64,000 nucleotides of DNA from Candidatus Laterigemmans baculatus (GCF_010367455.1 NZ_WRPR01000002.1:32615-96614), one strand, 5' to 3'; positions 52,684 through 62,487 are shown, counted from the first letter of the stretch. Notes: generated by a model not told the origin, from the letters alone. Program-made: numbers and translations.

Positions 52684-54174
52684 CTACGGGATCAGGGCGA
52701 CCATTCCGCCGACGAAAGCGGTCTGGGCCACGGCTCCGCGGAGGCTCAGCGGCACCGGCGGAATGATCCAGGGAGCGCAGTTTCCGGGGCGGTAGTACCC
52801 CAGGGCGTACTGGCATTCGTTCGGCGGGTGGATCCCCATCTTGTACGGCAAGACCGCGATGTTGAAGAAGAAGTGGGCGGTGGAGACGACCGGCTGGGCA
52901 AACGGCCCGGCGGTGTGGCCGTACCGCTCCAAGTTGACCTCTTCAAAGTACAGCGGCTTGTGGCACAGCTCCGAAGCCTTCCACGTCATCTTCGTCGGCA
53001 GCCACTGGCGAGGCTCGTAGGCGATCTGGGGCAGTTGGCACTCGCGGGGCAAACCCCACTCCGAGGTGACGTACTCCAGGTCCGGTTCGCTCAGCTCGGC
53101 CATCGAGAGCGCCAACTCGGCGCCGTCTTCGCCTTCGATGATCACCTGCTCATAAGCCATATCGATCAGCCGGCCGCGTCCGAGCAGCCGCCCGTCAAGC
53201 GACCGCCACTGGCGGATTTCCTGGGACTCGAGGAACTCGGCCCGCAGCCGGGCGTACTCGTCCTGCTCGAGGATGTCGGGACGGAACGGAGGCGAGATGT
53301 CGAGGGTGACTTTGCGGATCGTCCGCTGGGCAATCCGTTGACGCAGCTCATCGCAGCTCGGCTCGACCCGCTGCGAAGTCGGGCGGCCGATGTCGACGGC
53401 CCGTTCGCTGCGGTCGCGGAGTTCGCCGCCGGCGGGATCCTGGACGACCTGCTGATCGCTGGGCGAGGGAATCGAAAGCCGCCGTGGCGAGTCCGCTGTG
53501 TTTGGAGCTGGCCCCGGGGAGAAGGGATTGGGTGCCTCGAGCGATTCGCCCTCGCGATTTCCGGTCTCCGCGTCGCCGGGGAATTCCATCTGGAAACCGT
53601 CGGTGGTCGCCGGGGGCTCCAGCTGGCCGATGAAGCGACCTTCGCCCGGCGGCACCGCGAGCGGTTCAGGCTGGGAAGTCGGGGCGGGGAAACTCGGGGC
53701 CGCCCCGTCATTGAACGGGTCGAGGAACGGATCGGCCGCGTCTTGAAGGTAGGCGACGCGAGCGACGGCTGGAGCCTCGGCGGCGGGAGCCTGGGCGGTT
53801 GGGGTCTCGGCGGCCGCGGACGGCGGGACCAGAGCAGCCTTGGCCGGAGCCGCTGGGGTGGTCGAGGAAGCGACCTGTGAACTGGGCCGCCAGCGAAGCG
53901 TCGTCTTGCCGCCGGCCGCCGACCCGCCGAGTTGGGGGGAGGTGACGCGCGGTTGCGGAGCGGTGCGGATCGGTTGCACCGGAGTCAGCTGAGAGGGGCC
54001 TGCTTGTCGAGAGAGGCCTGCGCCTTGAGCGAAGGCCGGTGGAGTCAGGGAAGCCGAGGCCAGGGCCGTCGCGGCGAGTGTCACCGCGAGGGCTGAGCGG
54101 AGGGCGTCAATTCGAATCGTTCGAATAAACGTCCGGGCTGTAGTTCGGTGCTTCCTGCGTGATCGCGATGTCAT
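52684..54174 (-). CDS. planctomycete conserved secreted hypothetical protein
   Basis: 496 residues with a basic start and a hydrophobic segment ([19 protein letters not shown]), probably a signal peptide. A long Ala/Pro/Gly-rich part (residues about 45-225) is followed by a conserved region: [51 protein letters not shown], and the C-terminal [20 protein letters not shown]. The last block with aromatic and Pro residues is typical of planctomycete exported proteins. Function unknown. The ATG lies within the 3' end of guaB (68-bp overlap on the same strand). Later in-frame starts would remove the signal. Confidence 0.7.
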   Translation of the reverse strand: MTSRSRRKHRTTARTFIRTIRIDALRSALAVTLAATALASASLTPPAFAQGAGLSRQAGPSQLTPVQPIRTAPQPRVTSPQLGGSAAGGKTTLRWRPSSQVASSTTPAAPAKAALVPPSAAAETPTAQAPAAEAPAVARVAYLQDAADPFLDPFNDGAAPSFPAPTSQPEPLAVPPGEGRFIGQLEPPATTDGFQMEFPGDAETGNREGESLEAPNPFSPGPAPNTADSPRRLSIPSPSDQQVVQDPAGGELRDRSERAVDIGRPTSQRVEPSCDELRQRIAQRTIRKVTLDISPPFRPDILEQDEYARLRAEFLESQEIRQWRSLDGRLLGRGRLIDMAYEQVIIEGEDGAELALSMAELSEPDLEYVTSEWGLPRECQLPQIAYEPRQWLPTKMTWKASELCHKPLYFEEVNLERYGHTAGPFAQPVVSTAHFFFNIAVLPYKMGIHPPNECQYALGYYRPGNCAPWIIPPVPLSLRGAVAQTAFVGGMVALIP

Positions 54175-55585
54175 GGGGGTGGTTCTCCCGGACCGTCGCT
54201 GGCGAGACGCGAATGAACTGCGCTTCCGTACGCAATTCCTCAATGGTACGTGCCCCCACGTATCCCATCCCGGCGCGTAAGCCGCCCACCAGCTGGTAGG
54301 CAAACTCGCCGAGCGGGCCCTTGAACGGCACCCGGCCCTCGACGCCCTCGGGGACCAGTTTGTTCCCCGTGTCGTTCTTCTGGCCGTACCGTTCACTGCT
54401 CCCTTTGACCATCGCACCGATCGAACCCATCCCGCGGTACGCCTTGAACGTGCGACCTTGGTAGAGGATCAATCGTCCGGGGCTTTCGGCCAGACCGGCA
54501 AACAGGCTGCCGATCATCACCGCACTGGCCCCAGCTGCGATCGCCTTCGTGATGTCACCGCTGAACCGGATCCCGCCGTCGGCGATGACCGGTACACCTC
54601 GTTTCTCAGCGACTCCGACCGCGTCGAAGATCGCCGTGATCTGTGGGACCCCGACGCCGCTGATCACCCGCGTGGTGCAGATCGAGCCGGGGCCAATCCC
54701 GACTTTGATCGCATCCGCACCGGCGTCGATCAGATCGCGTGCTCCATCGGCCGTGGCGATATTGCCGGCGATGACCTCGATGTCCCATCTTCGTTTGACT
54801 TCTCGAACGGTCTCGATCACGTTCCGCGAATGGCCGTGGGCCGAATCGACGACCAACAGGTCGACGCCCCGCTCGATCAAGCTCGCCGCCCGGTCGAAGT
54901 CAAAGACTCCGATCGCCGCGCCGACCCGCAAGCGACCCAACGCGTCTTTGCAGGCATTCGGGAATCGCCGCATCATGTCGATGTCGCGAATCGTGATCAG
55001 TCCCGTTAGCTTGTTTAATTCGTCAACCAGCAAAAGCTTCTCCACCCTTTTTGCCGTTAAAATTCGCTCAGCTTCCTCAAGCGTTACATTCCCTACCGCC
55101 GTGACCAGATTCTCACGGGTCATGACTTCGGAAACGGGGCGGTTTGGGTCTTCTAGGAAGCGCAGGTCGCGGCGGGTCAGGATCCCGGCCAGCGTCCGGT
55201 CGGCGTGGACGATCGGGATTCCCGAGACGTTGTGCTGGTCCATCAGCGCCACCGCTTGGCTGACCCGCTCTTCGGGAGGCAGCGTCACAGGATTGACGAT
55301 GATCCCGTTGGCGCTCCGTTTGACCTTCAGCACCTCCTCGGTCTGGCGGCGGACCGAGAGGTTCTTGTGGATGATCCCAATTCCCCCCTCTTTGGCCAGT
55401 GCGATTGCCATCGCCGATTCGGTGACGGTGTCCATGGGAGAGCTGACCAGCGGCAGCTGCAGCCGAATCGAGCGGGTCAGCTGCGTACTGATGTCCACTT
55501 CCGAGGGCATCGCTTCGCTGAACCGGGGCAGCAGCAATACGTCATCGAAGGTCACGCCGGTGGATCGGATCTTGTCGTGCGACAT
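54107..55585 (-). CDS. guaB: IMP dehydrogenase
   Basis: 492 residues. Oxidises IMP to XMP, first committed step to GTP. N-terminal [20 protein letters not shown], two CBS domains (about 90-200), and the active site [16 protein letters not shown] with catalytic Cys. [32 protein letters not shown] and [21 protein letters not shown] are complete. Purine synthesis partner purC is elsewhere in this window. The 3' end overlaps the next gene by 68 bp. Confidence 0.97.
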   Translation of the reverse strand: MSHDKIRSTGVTFDDVLLLPRFSEAMPSEVDISTQLTRSIRLQLPLVSSPMDTVTESAMAIALAKEGGIGIIHKNLSVRRQTEEVLKVKRSANGIIVNPVTLPPEERVSQAVALMDQHNVSGIPIVHADRTLAGILTRRDLRFLEDPNRPVSEVMTRENLVTAVGNVTLEEAERILTAKRVEKLLLVDELNKLTGLITIRDIDMMRRFPNACKDALGRLRVGAAIGVFDFDRAASLIERGVDLLVVDSAHGHSRNVIETVREVKRRWDIEVIAGNIATADGARDLIDAGADAIKVGIGPGSICTTRVISGVGVPQITAIFDAVGVAEKRGVPVIADGGIRFSGDITKAIAAGASAVMIGSLFAGLAESPGRLILYQGRTFKAYRGMGSIGAMVKGSSERYGQKNDTGNKLVPEGVEGRVPFKGPLGEFAYQLVGGLRAGMGYVGARTIEELRTEAQFIRVSPATVRENHPHDIAITQEAPNYSPDVYSNDSN

Positions 55586-55718
55586 GAGGGGTGAGGCCGC
55601 GGCGGAAAGCGAGGAGCGGGGGCAAGACGCCGACCCACAGGAGGTCGGAGCCCTAAGCAGGGGAAAAGATTATGGAGCCGCCAGGCAAAACTGACAACAA
55701 CCACCCCGCTCTGCCCGA

Positions 55719-55757
55719 CTCAGTACCCAATACTCAGTACTCAGTACTCAGTACTCG
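55719..55757. repeat. AGTACTGAG array at the end of the SelA-like gene
   Basis: CAGTACCCAATACTCAGTACTCAGTACTCAGTACTCGGGG on the plus strand. The SelA-like stop (TGA) lies in it (minus: GAG TAC TGA GTACTGAG). Confidence 0.9.
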
Positions 55758-57118
55758 GGGCTCAGCTCGCTGCTGGGGAGCTCGGTCAGCAGTCGCACCA
55801 GCTCGCTGTCGACGCTTGGCGGGATCCAGCGGAGGTCGATCACGATCGCCTCCTCCTCGCTCTGGACCAGCAGGGCGGGAGCTTCCGCGGCGAGCGTCTC
55901 GGCCCATGCCTTGGCTCCGCCGGAGCTGCGGGCGACGCGGATCTGCCGCGAGGGCACGCCCCCGCCATCCCCTTCGACGAGCGAGGCATCGGCGGCGGTA
56001 ATTTGGCAGCTCGTCACTCGCTGGCTGCCGACCAATTGCGTCGCCAGCCGCTCGCAGCGATTTTGCAGGTTCTCAACCGACGTCTCGAGCATCGCCACCA
56101 CGGGCGGCGGCTCGTCGGCGGGGCCGCTGCTCCGCTCCATCGCTAGGACGAGTGCCGCCATACTCGGCAGGTCGGCTTCGAGGGCGGGCCAGAGAGCCGT
56201 TGCCCGGATGGCGGCGATCGCGTCGCTCGAGCCGAGGATGATCCCCGAGCGGGGCCCGCCCACCAGCCGGTCGCCCGGCAGCACAGTCAGAGCACGCGGT
56301 TCGAGCGTCCGGCCGTGGAGATTCGAGACCCAGGAGTCGCTCAGCCCCGGAACGCTGGAAAAGCTGCCGAGCGGAAGGAACCGGACTTGCCGCCGGCCGT
56401 GGGGGGCGCACCAATCGGCCCGCGCGGCCGCCGAGTGCGAGCGCTGGGCCGCCTCGGGCCACTCGACCGTAACGGCTGCCAAATGCTCACCCGCAACGAC
56501 CCCGACCTGGTCCCAGTCGTCGGCCGTGCAGCGGTCGGGGCCGCCGACTTCGATCACGCGGCAGCCGCCGGCGGCAAGCATCTCCGGCAACGGTCGGCCC
56601 CCCTCGAGCCGCATTGCCGCCGAGCGTGGGACGGCCAGCGCCAATCCGGTCGCCGAAGCGAACGCTCCCACCGCGGTCGCTGCCGCGGCGGTCGAGCGGG
56701 CCACGGCGATGTCCACGTCACCCCGCTCCCCCAGTGCCGCGCGGAGCCGACCGGTGATCCGCTGGCGGACTGCTCCGCGAGTCAGTTGAAAGAGATCGGG
56801 CGAGGGCGCGAAGGTGTCGATCTGGTCGGTCCGGAGCGGCACGCCAGCGAGGCTGGAGTGGAACAGGACGCCGCTGCCGTTGATCGCCAGCGTCGAAAGC
56901 GAAGTCTGGCGGCGCGTCCAGCGTCGGAGCCGCTCCGTTCCTCGTCGCGATTCCTGCAGGATTCGCTCGAGCCGCCGCGCGGCCGTCACCGGGAGCTCGC
57001 CGAGCATGTCGGTCGCTTTCGTTTGCAGCTCGCGGAACGAATCGTTGCGACGCAGCCGTCCAGCAAATTCCTCGACCGATCCGGAAAACAACTCGCGGGT
57101 CCAGGGCGGCAACGGCAT
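55748..57118 (-). CDS. SelA-like PLP-fold protein lacking the PLP lysine
   Basis: 456 residues. It follows the layout of L-seryl-tRNA(Sec) selenium transferase: an N-terminal helical region, AINGSGVLFHSSLAGVPL (about residues 78-95, cf. NATGVVLHTNLGRAPL), and the segment VLPGDRLVGGPRSGIILG (279-296), which matches SelA's FSGDKLLGGPQAGIIVG. The PLP-binding Lys is Arg284 here. The middle also diverges from SelA (no clear SelA substrate motifs). So the protein is not expected to form the usual Schiff base. No selB, selC or selD is in the window. The stop lies inside an AGTACTGAG repeat. Confidence 0.8.
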   Translation of the reverse strand: MPLPPWTRELFSGSVEEFAGRLRRNDSFRELQTKATDMLGELPVTAARRLERILQESRRGTERLRRWTRRQTSLSTLAINGSGVLFHSSLAGVPLRTDQIDTFAPSPDLFQLTRGAVRQRITGRLRAALGERGDVDIAVARSTAAAATAVGAFASATGLALAVPRSAAMRLEGGRPLPEMLAAGGCRVIEVGGPDRCTADDWDQVGVVAGEHLAAVTVEWPEAAQRSHSAAARADWCAPHGRRQVRFLPLGSFSSVPGLSDSWVSNLHGRTLEPRALTVLPGDRLVGGPRSGIILGSSDAIAAIRATALWPALEADLPSMAALVLAMERSSGPADEPPPVVAMLETSVENLQNRCERLATQLVGSQRVTSCQITAADASLVEGDGGGVPSRQIRVARSSGGAKAWAETLAAEAPALLVQSEEEAIVIDLRWIPPSVDSELVRLLTELPSSELSPEY

Positions 57119-57257
57119 GTTCGACTCCTCGGGCAGAACTAGCGGTCGCCCGGAAACAGGAGCGACGCAAGGCTCTCCGAGGGGCGATTACCGCGATCCT
57201 TCAATCATGACCCCAACTCCAGCGATCGGCAAGCTTTGCAACGCCGTGCTCCCACTC

Positions 57258-57430
57258 GTACTCGTACTCAGCGAAGCGGTACTCGTGCTCGTACTCGTAC
57301 TCGAAACCGCTCAGCCACAGACTGCACGCGCAAGGGATCGAGTACCGCTGCGCTGAGTACGAGTACCGCTGCGCTGAGTACGAGTACCGCTGCGCTGAGT
57401 ACGAGTACCGCTGCGCTGAGTACGAGTAGG
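57258..57430. repeat. 21-bp tandem repeat (GAGTACCGCTGCGCTGAGTAC) with an inverted outlier
   Basis: Four to five copies of GAGTACCGCTGCGCTGAGTAC at 57339-57430, and a reverse-oriented ACTCGTACTCAGCGAAGCGGTACTCG at about 57258-57283. Together they could form a long cruciform. The 330-bp gap between the SelA-like gene and the next gene holds only this array and nothing else I can identify. Confidence 0.88.
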
Positions 57431-57448
57431 AAGGCAGACGCCCCGCGT

Positions 57449-57964
57449 TCAGTACGGCGTGGGTTGGCGGAGGAAGTCGTTAACCGTCGCTTCCCGCGGC
57501 GGCGGGGAGCTGCCGCCGAACAGGCTCGACCAAAACCCTCCCGACTCGGCTTGCTCACGCTTCGCATTCCGCTTCCCGGCACCCGCTCGGCTCTCGGCCG
57601 GTGGGTCGTAGGGCCGCAGGGCGTACTTGGTCGATTCCCAAGCCGAACGGGTCGACCGCTGGACGCTCTTCCAGGTCCGGCTCATGCTCGTCCGGGCGGC
57701 CGTGGTGATGCTCGGCTCGGCCGCTTTGGTTTGGGGGGCGGCCGACTTGGAGCTGGAAAAGGAGGGGAATTTCCAGGAGCTGAACGGAGACCAGAGGCTG
57801 TCCGACCAACTGCTTCGGCTCTTGCCGATCTGCGGGGGACCGGCCGCGGCCGTGCTCGGGCTGGCAGTCGAGCCGATCACGATCCCGAGCCCGGCCCAAA
57901 CGAACACCAAGCCGAGCCGCGAGGGAGCGAGAGCCGCAGAATGTGTGAGCCGACTTCGAAACAT
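57449..57964 (-). CDS. secreted planctomycete hypothetical protein
   Basis: 171 residues. Signal peptide of about 42 residues (LGLVFVWAGLGIVIGSTASPSTAAAG). Mature part is Ser/Lys/Pro-rich: SSWSDSLWSPFSSWKFPSFSSS, then a helical stretch TSMSRTWKSVQRSTRSAWESTKYALRPYDPP and Glu/Gln-rich lead to GFWSSLFGGSSPPPREATVNDFLRQPTPY. The last block occurs in other planctomycete exported proteins as I know them, ending near an N-D-F-L-x-Q-x-R/P motif. Function unknown. Confidence 0.6.
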   Translation of the reverse strand: MFRSRLTHSAALAPSRLGLVFVWAGLGIVIGSTASPSTAAAGPPQIGKSRSSWSDSLWSPFSSWKFPSFSSSKSAAPQTKAAEPSITTAARTSMSRTWKSVQRSTRSAWESTKYALRPYDPPAESRAGAGKRNAKREQAESGGFWSSLFGGSSPPPREATVNDFLRQPTPY

Positions 57965-58045
57965 CGAATCACCTCGAGAACCGCAAAAGGATAGAAATTT
58001 CCTGGCGGTTTACTCCCACATTTCCGAGCCCCACGTAAAGAGCGG

Positions 58046-58933
58046 TTAGGCGCGAGTCGAGAGGGTATTGCCTCCCCAGTTGAGCTTGTCGCGCAGCGTG
58101 CGGTAATCGTTTTGGCCGGGGACCGAGAGCATCCGAAACGAAGCGTCGGCGCGGCGGACTCGGACGCGGTCGCCGAATTCGATCTTCGACATTACCCGCC
58201 CGTCGACGACGACGCTCGTCGACTCATTCGGGTTGGCCACCGTCAGCTCAAACTCGCGGTCGGCCATGTCGACGACCGAGCGATAGGTCAGCGTGTGGGG
58301 GCTGATCGGCGAAACCACGAAGGCTTGCAAGTCTTTGCGAAGGATCGGTCCGCCGGCGGACATGTTGTGAGCGGTCGAACCGACTGGGGTGCTGATGATC
58401 AATCCGTCGCAGTGGTAGGTCGTCGCCAGCATCCCGTCGACGTACATGTCGATATCCAAGATGTTGTAAGGGGGCCCGCCGAGGATCGCCGCTTCGTTCA
58501 ACCCCAGCTGGCTTTCGACTTCCCTGTCGCCACGAAGCAGCGAGGTGCGGAGCATCAGGTGGTCGACGACCTCGAAGCCGCCGCAGCAGACTTCCGGCCA
58601 AACTTCCAAAAAGGCATCGGGCGAGAGCGCCGCCAGAAAGCCCAAGCGACCGCAGTTGACCCCCAGCACCGGGAGCTGGTTCTCGCCCATCTGGCGGGCC
58701 GCCTGCAGGATCGAGCCGTCACCGCCGAGCACGATCACTAGGTCGTGGTCTTTGCCGGTAAAGTCGTAGCCGAACTCCAGATCGACCGCCGCAATCTCCG
58801 CTCGCGAGGCGATCACCGGCCGCAATCGCCCGAGCTCCTCGGCCACTCGCGGGCGATCCGGTGCACCGAGCAGGACGACCTCGGGGCGGTCGCGACCGGC
58901 TCGCGGCCAAGCCGTTCGTTTCACCTTCGCCAC
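58046..58933 (-). CDS. nadK: NAD kinase
   Basis: 295 residues. Makes NADP from NAD with ATP or polyphosphate. The GGDGS motif is at residues 70-74 (VIVLGGDGSILQAA), followed by GRLGFLAAL, GLNEAAI, YHCDGLIISTPVGSTAHNMSAGGPI and SISPHT-like PISPHTLTYRS. All family blocks are intact. Next gene on the strand is dxs, 55 bp upstream. Confidence 0.94.
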   Translation of the reverse strand: MAKVKRTAWPRAGRDRPEVVLLGAPDRPRVAEELGRLRPVIASRAEIAAVDLEFGYDFTGKDHDLVIVLGGDGSILQAARQMGENQLPVLGVNCGRLGFLAALSPDAFLEVWPEVCCGGFEVVDHLMLRTSLLRGDREVESQLGLNEAAILGGPPYNILDIDMYVDGMLATTYHCDGLIISTPVGSTAHNMSAGGPILRKDLQAFVVSPISPHTLTYRSVVDMADREFELTVANPNESTSVVVDGRVMSKIEFGDRVRVRRADASFRMLSVPGQNDYRTLRDKLNWGGNTLSTRA

Positions 58934-58970
58934 TCGGATCGGTCCCTTCGACGCGGGGAGGAGAGAGGGA

Positions 58971-58990
58971 ACAGTACTCAGTACTCAGTT
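58971..58990. repeat. AGTACTGAG repeat at the dxs stop
   Basis: ACAGTACTCAGTACTCAGTT on plus strand. The dxs stop TAA overlaps its last bases. Confidence 0.88.
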
Positions 58991-60887
58991 AGACGGGGAC
59001 GCCCGGCGTATCGGCCATCGAGCGGCAGGTTTGGGCGATCCCGCTGGCGTCGAGGCGGAGTTCCGCCAGGCACTGTTTCCGCTCTCCGTGTTCGACGAAG
59101 CGGTCGGGGAGCGCCAGCCGTTTGAGCTTGCGGGCGTCCAGCCCCAAGTCGTTCGCCGCTTCGAGCACCGCGGAGCCGAAGCCGCCGATGGCCGCCCCTT
59201 CCTCGACCGTGACCACAAACCCGCACTCATCGAAGACGCGGCGGATCATCTCGGTGTCGAGCGGCTTGGCGAAGCGGGCGTTGATCACCGCGACGTCCAG
59301 ATCGGGCGCGACCGCGTCGGCCGCTTCGAGGGCCGCCTCGAGGGTCGCTCCAAAAGCCAGGATCGCGCCGTCGGTTCCCCAGCGAATCGTCTCGCTCCGC
59401 CCCAAGCGAATCGGCTCGCCCGCTTGGTTCCGCTGCAGCGCGGCGGCCTTGGGATAGCGGATTCCGCTCGGGTGCTCGATGGCCAGGGCGAACTGGAGCA
59501 TCGGCTCGAGCTCCTCGGCATAGCCTGGCGCCATCAGCACCATGTTCGGGAAGACGCGGAGATAGCCGATGTCGTAGGAGCCGTGGTGGGTGGGGCCGTC
59601 GGGGGCGGTCAGTCCGGCGCGGTCCATCATGAACACGACCGGCAGATCCTGGAGGGCGACCTCTTGGAAGATCTGATCGTAGCTCCGCTGCAAGAAAGTG
59701 CTGTAGATATCGACGATCGGCCGCAGACCCGCTTTGCATTGCCCGGCGGCGAAGGCGACGGCGTGCGATTCGCAAATCCCGACGTCGAAGAACCGCTTCG
59801 GAAAGGCCTCGCGGACCGCTTCGAGCTGATTGCCCTGGCACATCGCCGCGGTGATCACCGTGACCCGCTCGTCGCGGCGCATCGCGTTCTCGATCGCTCC
59901 GCTCGCGTAGCTCGTGAAGGGCGGATGGCTGCTGCCGGACTTGGAAATCGGCCGCCCGTTCTCTTCGACGAATGCCGGCGGCGTGTGGAAGTAGACCGGG
60001 TCGTCGGCCGCCGGTTTGTATCCCCGCCCCTTCTGGGTCACGACGTGCAGGAGCACCGGACCCTCCATTTCGCGGACCATCTGCAAGTACTTGCGGAGCA
60101 GACCGATATCGTGGCCGTCGATCGGACCGACGTAGCGGATCCCGAGCTCCTCGAAGAGCATTCCGCCGAGCACCCCCGCTTTGACCCCTTCCTTCATCTG
60201 CGCCAGCATCCGCTCGGCAGGATCGCCGAACAGCGGGACGCGGTTGAGCATCTTCACCACTTCGCTCTTCAACCCGCTGTAGAACGGATTGCTGCGGAGC
60301 CGGTCGAGATACCGGGCCAGCGCTCCGACCCGCGGGCAGATCGACATCTCGTTGTCGTTGAGCACGACGATCAGATCTTTGGCCAGTTCCCCGGCGTTGT
60401 TCATCGCTTCGAACACAATCCCGCTCGGCAAAGCTCCGTCGCCGATCACCGCGACGCTCTTGCGGTGCGTCTGGCCGCTCAGATCGTCGCCGCTCTTGAG
60501 GCCCAGCGCCGTGCTGACGCTGCAGCCGGCGTGGCCGGTCATGAACAGGTCGTATTCGCTCTCCTGCGGATTGGGATAGCCCATCAAGCCGCCGGCGGTG
60601 CGGATCGTCGAGAATTGGTCGTAGCGGCCGGTGACCAGCTTGTGCGGATAGATCTGGTGCCCGGTGTCCCAGATCAGTCGGTCGCTGCGGAAGTCAAAGA
60701 CCGAGTGCAGGGCCAAGCAGAGTTCGACGACGCCGAGGTTCGAGGCGAAGTGGGCGGTTCGGGTGGCCAGCAGGTTGCAGAGGACGTCGCGGATCTCGAC
60801 CGCCACTTCCTCGAGCTCGGCGGGGCTGAAGCGTTTGAGATCTTCGCCGCTTTTGATTCTGGATAATAAGCGATGCATTGCGGTCAT
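58989..60887 (-). CDS. dxs: 1-deoxy-D-xylulose-5-phosphate synthase
   Basis: 632 residues. Thiamin-diphosphate transketolase-like enzyme of the MEP pathway, also feeding PdxJ. FASNLGVVELCLALH, WDTGHQIYPHKL, GHAGCSVSTALGL, VIGDGALPSGIVFEAMNNAG (ThDP/Mg site), MDRAGLTAPDGPTHHGSYD and PSGIRYPK are all present. It starts with ATG overlapping the ispA stop as ATGA, so the two are translationally coupled. dxs and ispA together supply isoprenoid precursors. Confidence 0.97.
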   Translation of the reverse strand: MTAMHRLLSRIKSGEDLKRFSPAELEEVAVEIRDVLCNLLATRTAHFASNLGVVELCLALHSVFDFRSDRLIWDTGHQIYPHKLVTGRYDQFSTIRTAGGLMGYPNPQESEYDLFMTGHAGCSVSTALGLKSGDDLSGQTHRKSVAVIGDGALPSGIVFEAMNNAGELAKDLIVVLNDNEMSICPRVGALARYLDRLRSNPFYSGLKSEVVKMLNRVPLFGDPAERMLAQMKEGVKAGVLGGMLFEELGIRYVGPIDGHDIGLLRKYLQMVREMEGPVLLHVVTQKGRGYKPAADDPVYFHTPPAFVEENGRPISKSGSSHPPFTSYASGAIENAMRRDERVTVITAAMCQGNQLEAVREAFPKRFFDVGICESHAVAFAAGQCKAGLRPIVDIYSTFLQRSYDQIFQEVALQDLPVVFMMDRAGLTAPDGPTHHGSYDIGYLRVFPNMVLMAPGYAEELEPMLQFALAIEHPSGIRYPKAAALQRNQAGEPIRLGRSETIRWGTDGAILAFGATLEAALEAADAVAPDLDVAVINARFAKPLDTEMIRRVFDECGFVVTVEEGAAIGGFGSAVLEAANDLGLDARKLKRLALPDRFVEHGERKQCLAELRLDASGIAQTCRSMADTPGVPV

Positions 60888-61798
60888 CGGCTCCTCTGAA
60901 GCACAAACTGAGCTAGGTCTATCAACCGCTCTCCGGCAGCACCAAACAACGCTGCCGAATGAATCGCCTCGTCAATCAATTGCGTGGCCCGCTGGCGACT
61001 GGGTTCTACGCCGAGCAAGCCCGGAAAGGTCAGCTTGCCACGCTCCAGGTCCTTGCCGGTCCGCTTGCCCACTTCATCGGCCGAGCCTTGATGGTCCAGT
61101 AGGTCGTCGACGATTTGGAACGCCAGCCCCATCGATTCCGCGTAATAGCCGAGTGCGGCCCGCTGGGCGGCGTTGGCGGCCACGGCGATCGCTCCCAGAT
61201 CGAGCGAAGCCGCGAACAACGCGCCGGTCTTGCGGCGATGAATCGATTCTAGATGGTCTAGCTGGTTCGGGGGGGCTGTCTCTTCCCCGGAAGTCGCCAA
61301 GTCGTCGGCCTGGCCGCCGACCAGAGCCGTAGGGCCAGCCGCCCGGGAGAGGCAGCGGACCGCTTCGACGATCCGCTCGGCCGGCAGTTCCCGAGCGGTG
61401 AATCCTTCGACCATTCCTTCAAACGCACGAGCGAGCAGCGCGTCACCAGCCAAAATCGCCGTTGCTTCGCCGAACTGGACGTGGCAGGTCGGTCGGCCGC
61501 GACGCAGGTCGTCGTCGTCCATCGCGGGCAGATCGTCGTGGATCAGCGAGTAGGCGTGGACCATTTCCACCGCCACCGCCGCCGGCATTGCCGCCTCGAT
61601 CGCTCCTCCACACGCCTCGGCCGCCATCAGCACCAGCGCCGGTCGCAGCCGTTTGCCGGGAGCCAGCAAACTGTACCGCATCGCCTCTCCAAGCCTTGCT
61701 GGACAGCCCGGTTGGGGCTGGCTGGCCGCGTCGAGGGCTGCAGCAATCTTGGGCAGCAAATCTCCAATGAAGTCGGCAGCTGGGGGCAAGCGATTCAA
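60884..61798 (-). CDS. ispA: polyprenyl (farnesyl/geranylgeranyl) diphosphate synthase
   Basis: 304 residues. First Asp-rich motif LIHDDLPAMDDDDLRRG and second FQIVDDLLDHQG, both intact; GKRLRPALVLMAAEACGG gives the substrate Arg/Lys sites. The two-residue insertion in the first motif is typical of bacterial FPP synthases. Chain length cannot be settled from sequence. TTG start, 70 bp after xseB. Stop overlaps the dxs start by four bases. Confidence 0.93.
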   Translation of the reverse strand: MNRLPPAADFIGDLLPKIAAALDAASQPQPGCPARLGEAMRYSLLAPGKRLRPALVLMAAEACGGAIEAAMPAAVAVEMVHAYSLIHDDLPAMDDDDLRRGRPTCHVQFGEATAILAGDALLARAFEGMVEGFTARELPAERIVEAVRCLSRAAGPTALVGGQADDLATSGEETAPPNQLDHLESIHRRKTGALFAASLDLGAIAVAANAAQRAALGYYAESMGLAFQIVDDLLDHQGSADEVGKRTGKDLERGKLTFPGLLGVEPSRQRATQLIDEAIHSAALFGAAGERLIDLAQFVLQRSR

Positions 61799-61868
61799 AT
61801 CAACCAGCAGAAGGGCGGCAGAAGGGGGGGCGGCAGAAGAGCGTCCAGGTCAAGCGGCGCACCAAATT

Positions 61869-62354
61869 CTAAAAGAGCCCCAGCGAATCGTCCACGCGGC
61901 TCCGCGAGGAGTTCTCCGCCCCACTCGACGCTTCCGCATCGTCGGCCAGCTCCCCGTCCGACGCTTGCTCGCCCGCGGCCTCGCCGCCGTTGCCTCGCTT
62001 GCCCGCGCCCTTGGCTCCGCGACGCCGGCCGCGGGCGGACTGTTTTTCCTCGAGCGTCAGCGATTCGGCGTCAAAAGATTGCGTCACGGGGCGGCCCTCG
62101 GCGTCGAAACCGACCAGCAGCTCGATCCGCCGCTCGACTTTCTCTAGCTGCTCCTGGCACAGCCGCAGCTCGCGAACCCCCCGCTCGTAAGCCCGCAACG
62201 AATCGCCGAGCGTCAGTTGACCACTTTCGAGCTCTCGCACGATCCCTTCGACTTCGGCCAGCGATTCCTCAAAGCTCGCCGCCGCTTCCGCTGCGACTTC
62301 GACCGCTCCGGAGCCGGGGGCGTCCGCTTTTCCGCCACTCTTCTTCTTTGCCAT
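61869..62354 (-). CDS. xseB: exodeoxyribonuclease VII small subunit
   Basis: 161 residues. The XseB core is ASFEESLAEVEGIVRELESG, LTLGDSLRAYERGVRELRLCQEQLEKVERRIELL, about residues 25-82. The remaining 80 residues are a charged, Gly/Ala/Arg-rich tail (ARGRRRGAKGAGKRGNGGE) that ordinary XseB of about 80 residues lacks. XseA is not in the window. The xseB-ispA-dxs order is common in bacteria. Confidence 0.88.
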   Translation of the reverse strand: MAKKKSGGKADAPGSGAVEVAAEAAASFEESLAEVEGIVRELESGQLTLGDSLRAYERGVRELRLCQEQLEKVERRIELLVGFDAEGRPVTQSFDAESLTLEEKQSARGRRRGAKGAGKRGNGGEAAGEQASDGELADDAEASSGAENSSRSRVDDSLGLF

Positions 62355-62409
62355 CCGCCGATCGTCCGCTGTTCGTGTCGTGCCACCGGTAGGCTCTGTC
62401 TGAAACCTT

Positions 62410-62487
62410 GAGCCGACGGCGCTAGCCGCGGGTTCTGCAGCGGAACCCCCGGGGGTCGCGAGGCCCGAGGCTAGCGCCTACGGCTCA
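62410..62487. repeat. REP-like family A element
   Basis: GAGCCGACGGCGCTAGCCGCGGGTTCTGC, a short centre, then GAGGCCCGAGGCTAGCGCCTACGGCTC: the shortest and probably simplest copy. Between xseB and the next plus-strand gene. Confidence 0.92.

Noticed and set aside
57339..57430. CRISPR-like array
   Set aside because: Units are contiguous with no spacers, and no cas genes are present.
59031..60866. 611-residue open frame on the plus strand
   Set aside because: Fully antisense to dxs, which has all family motifs. Shadow frame.
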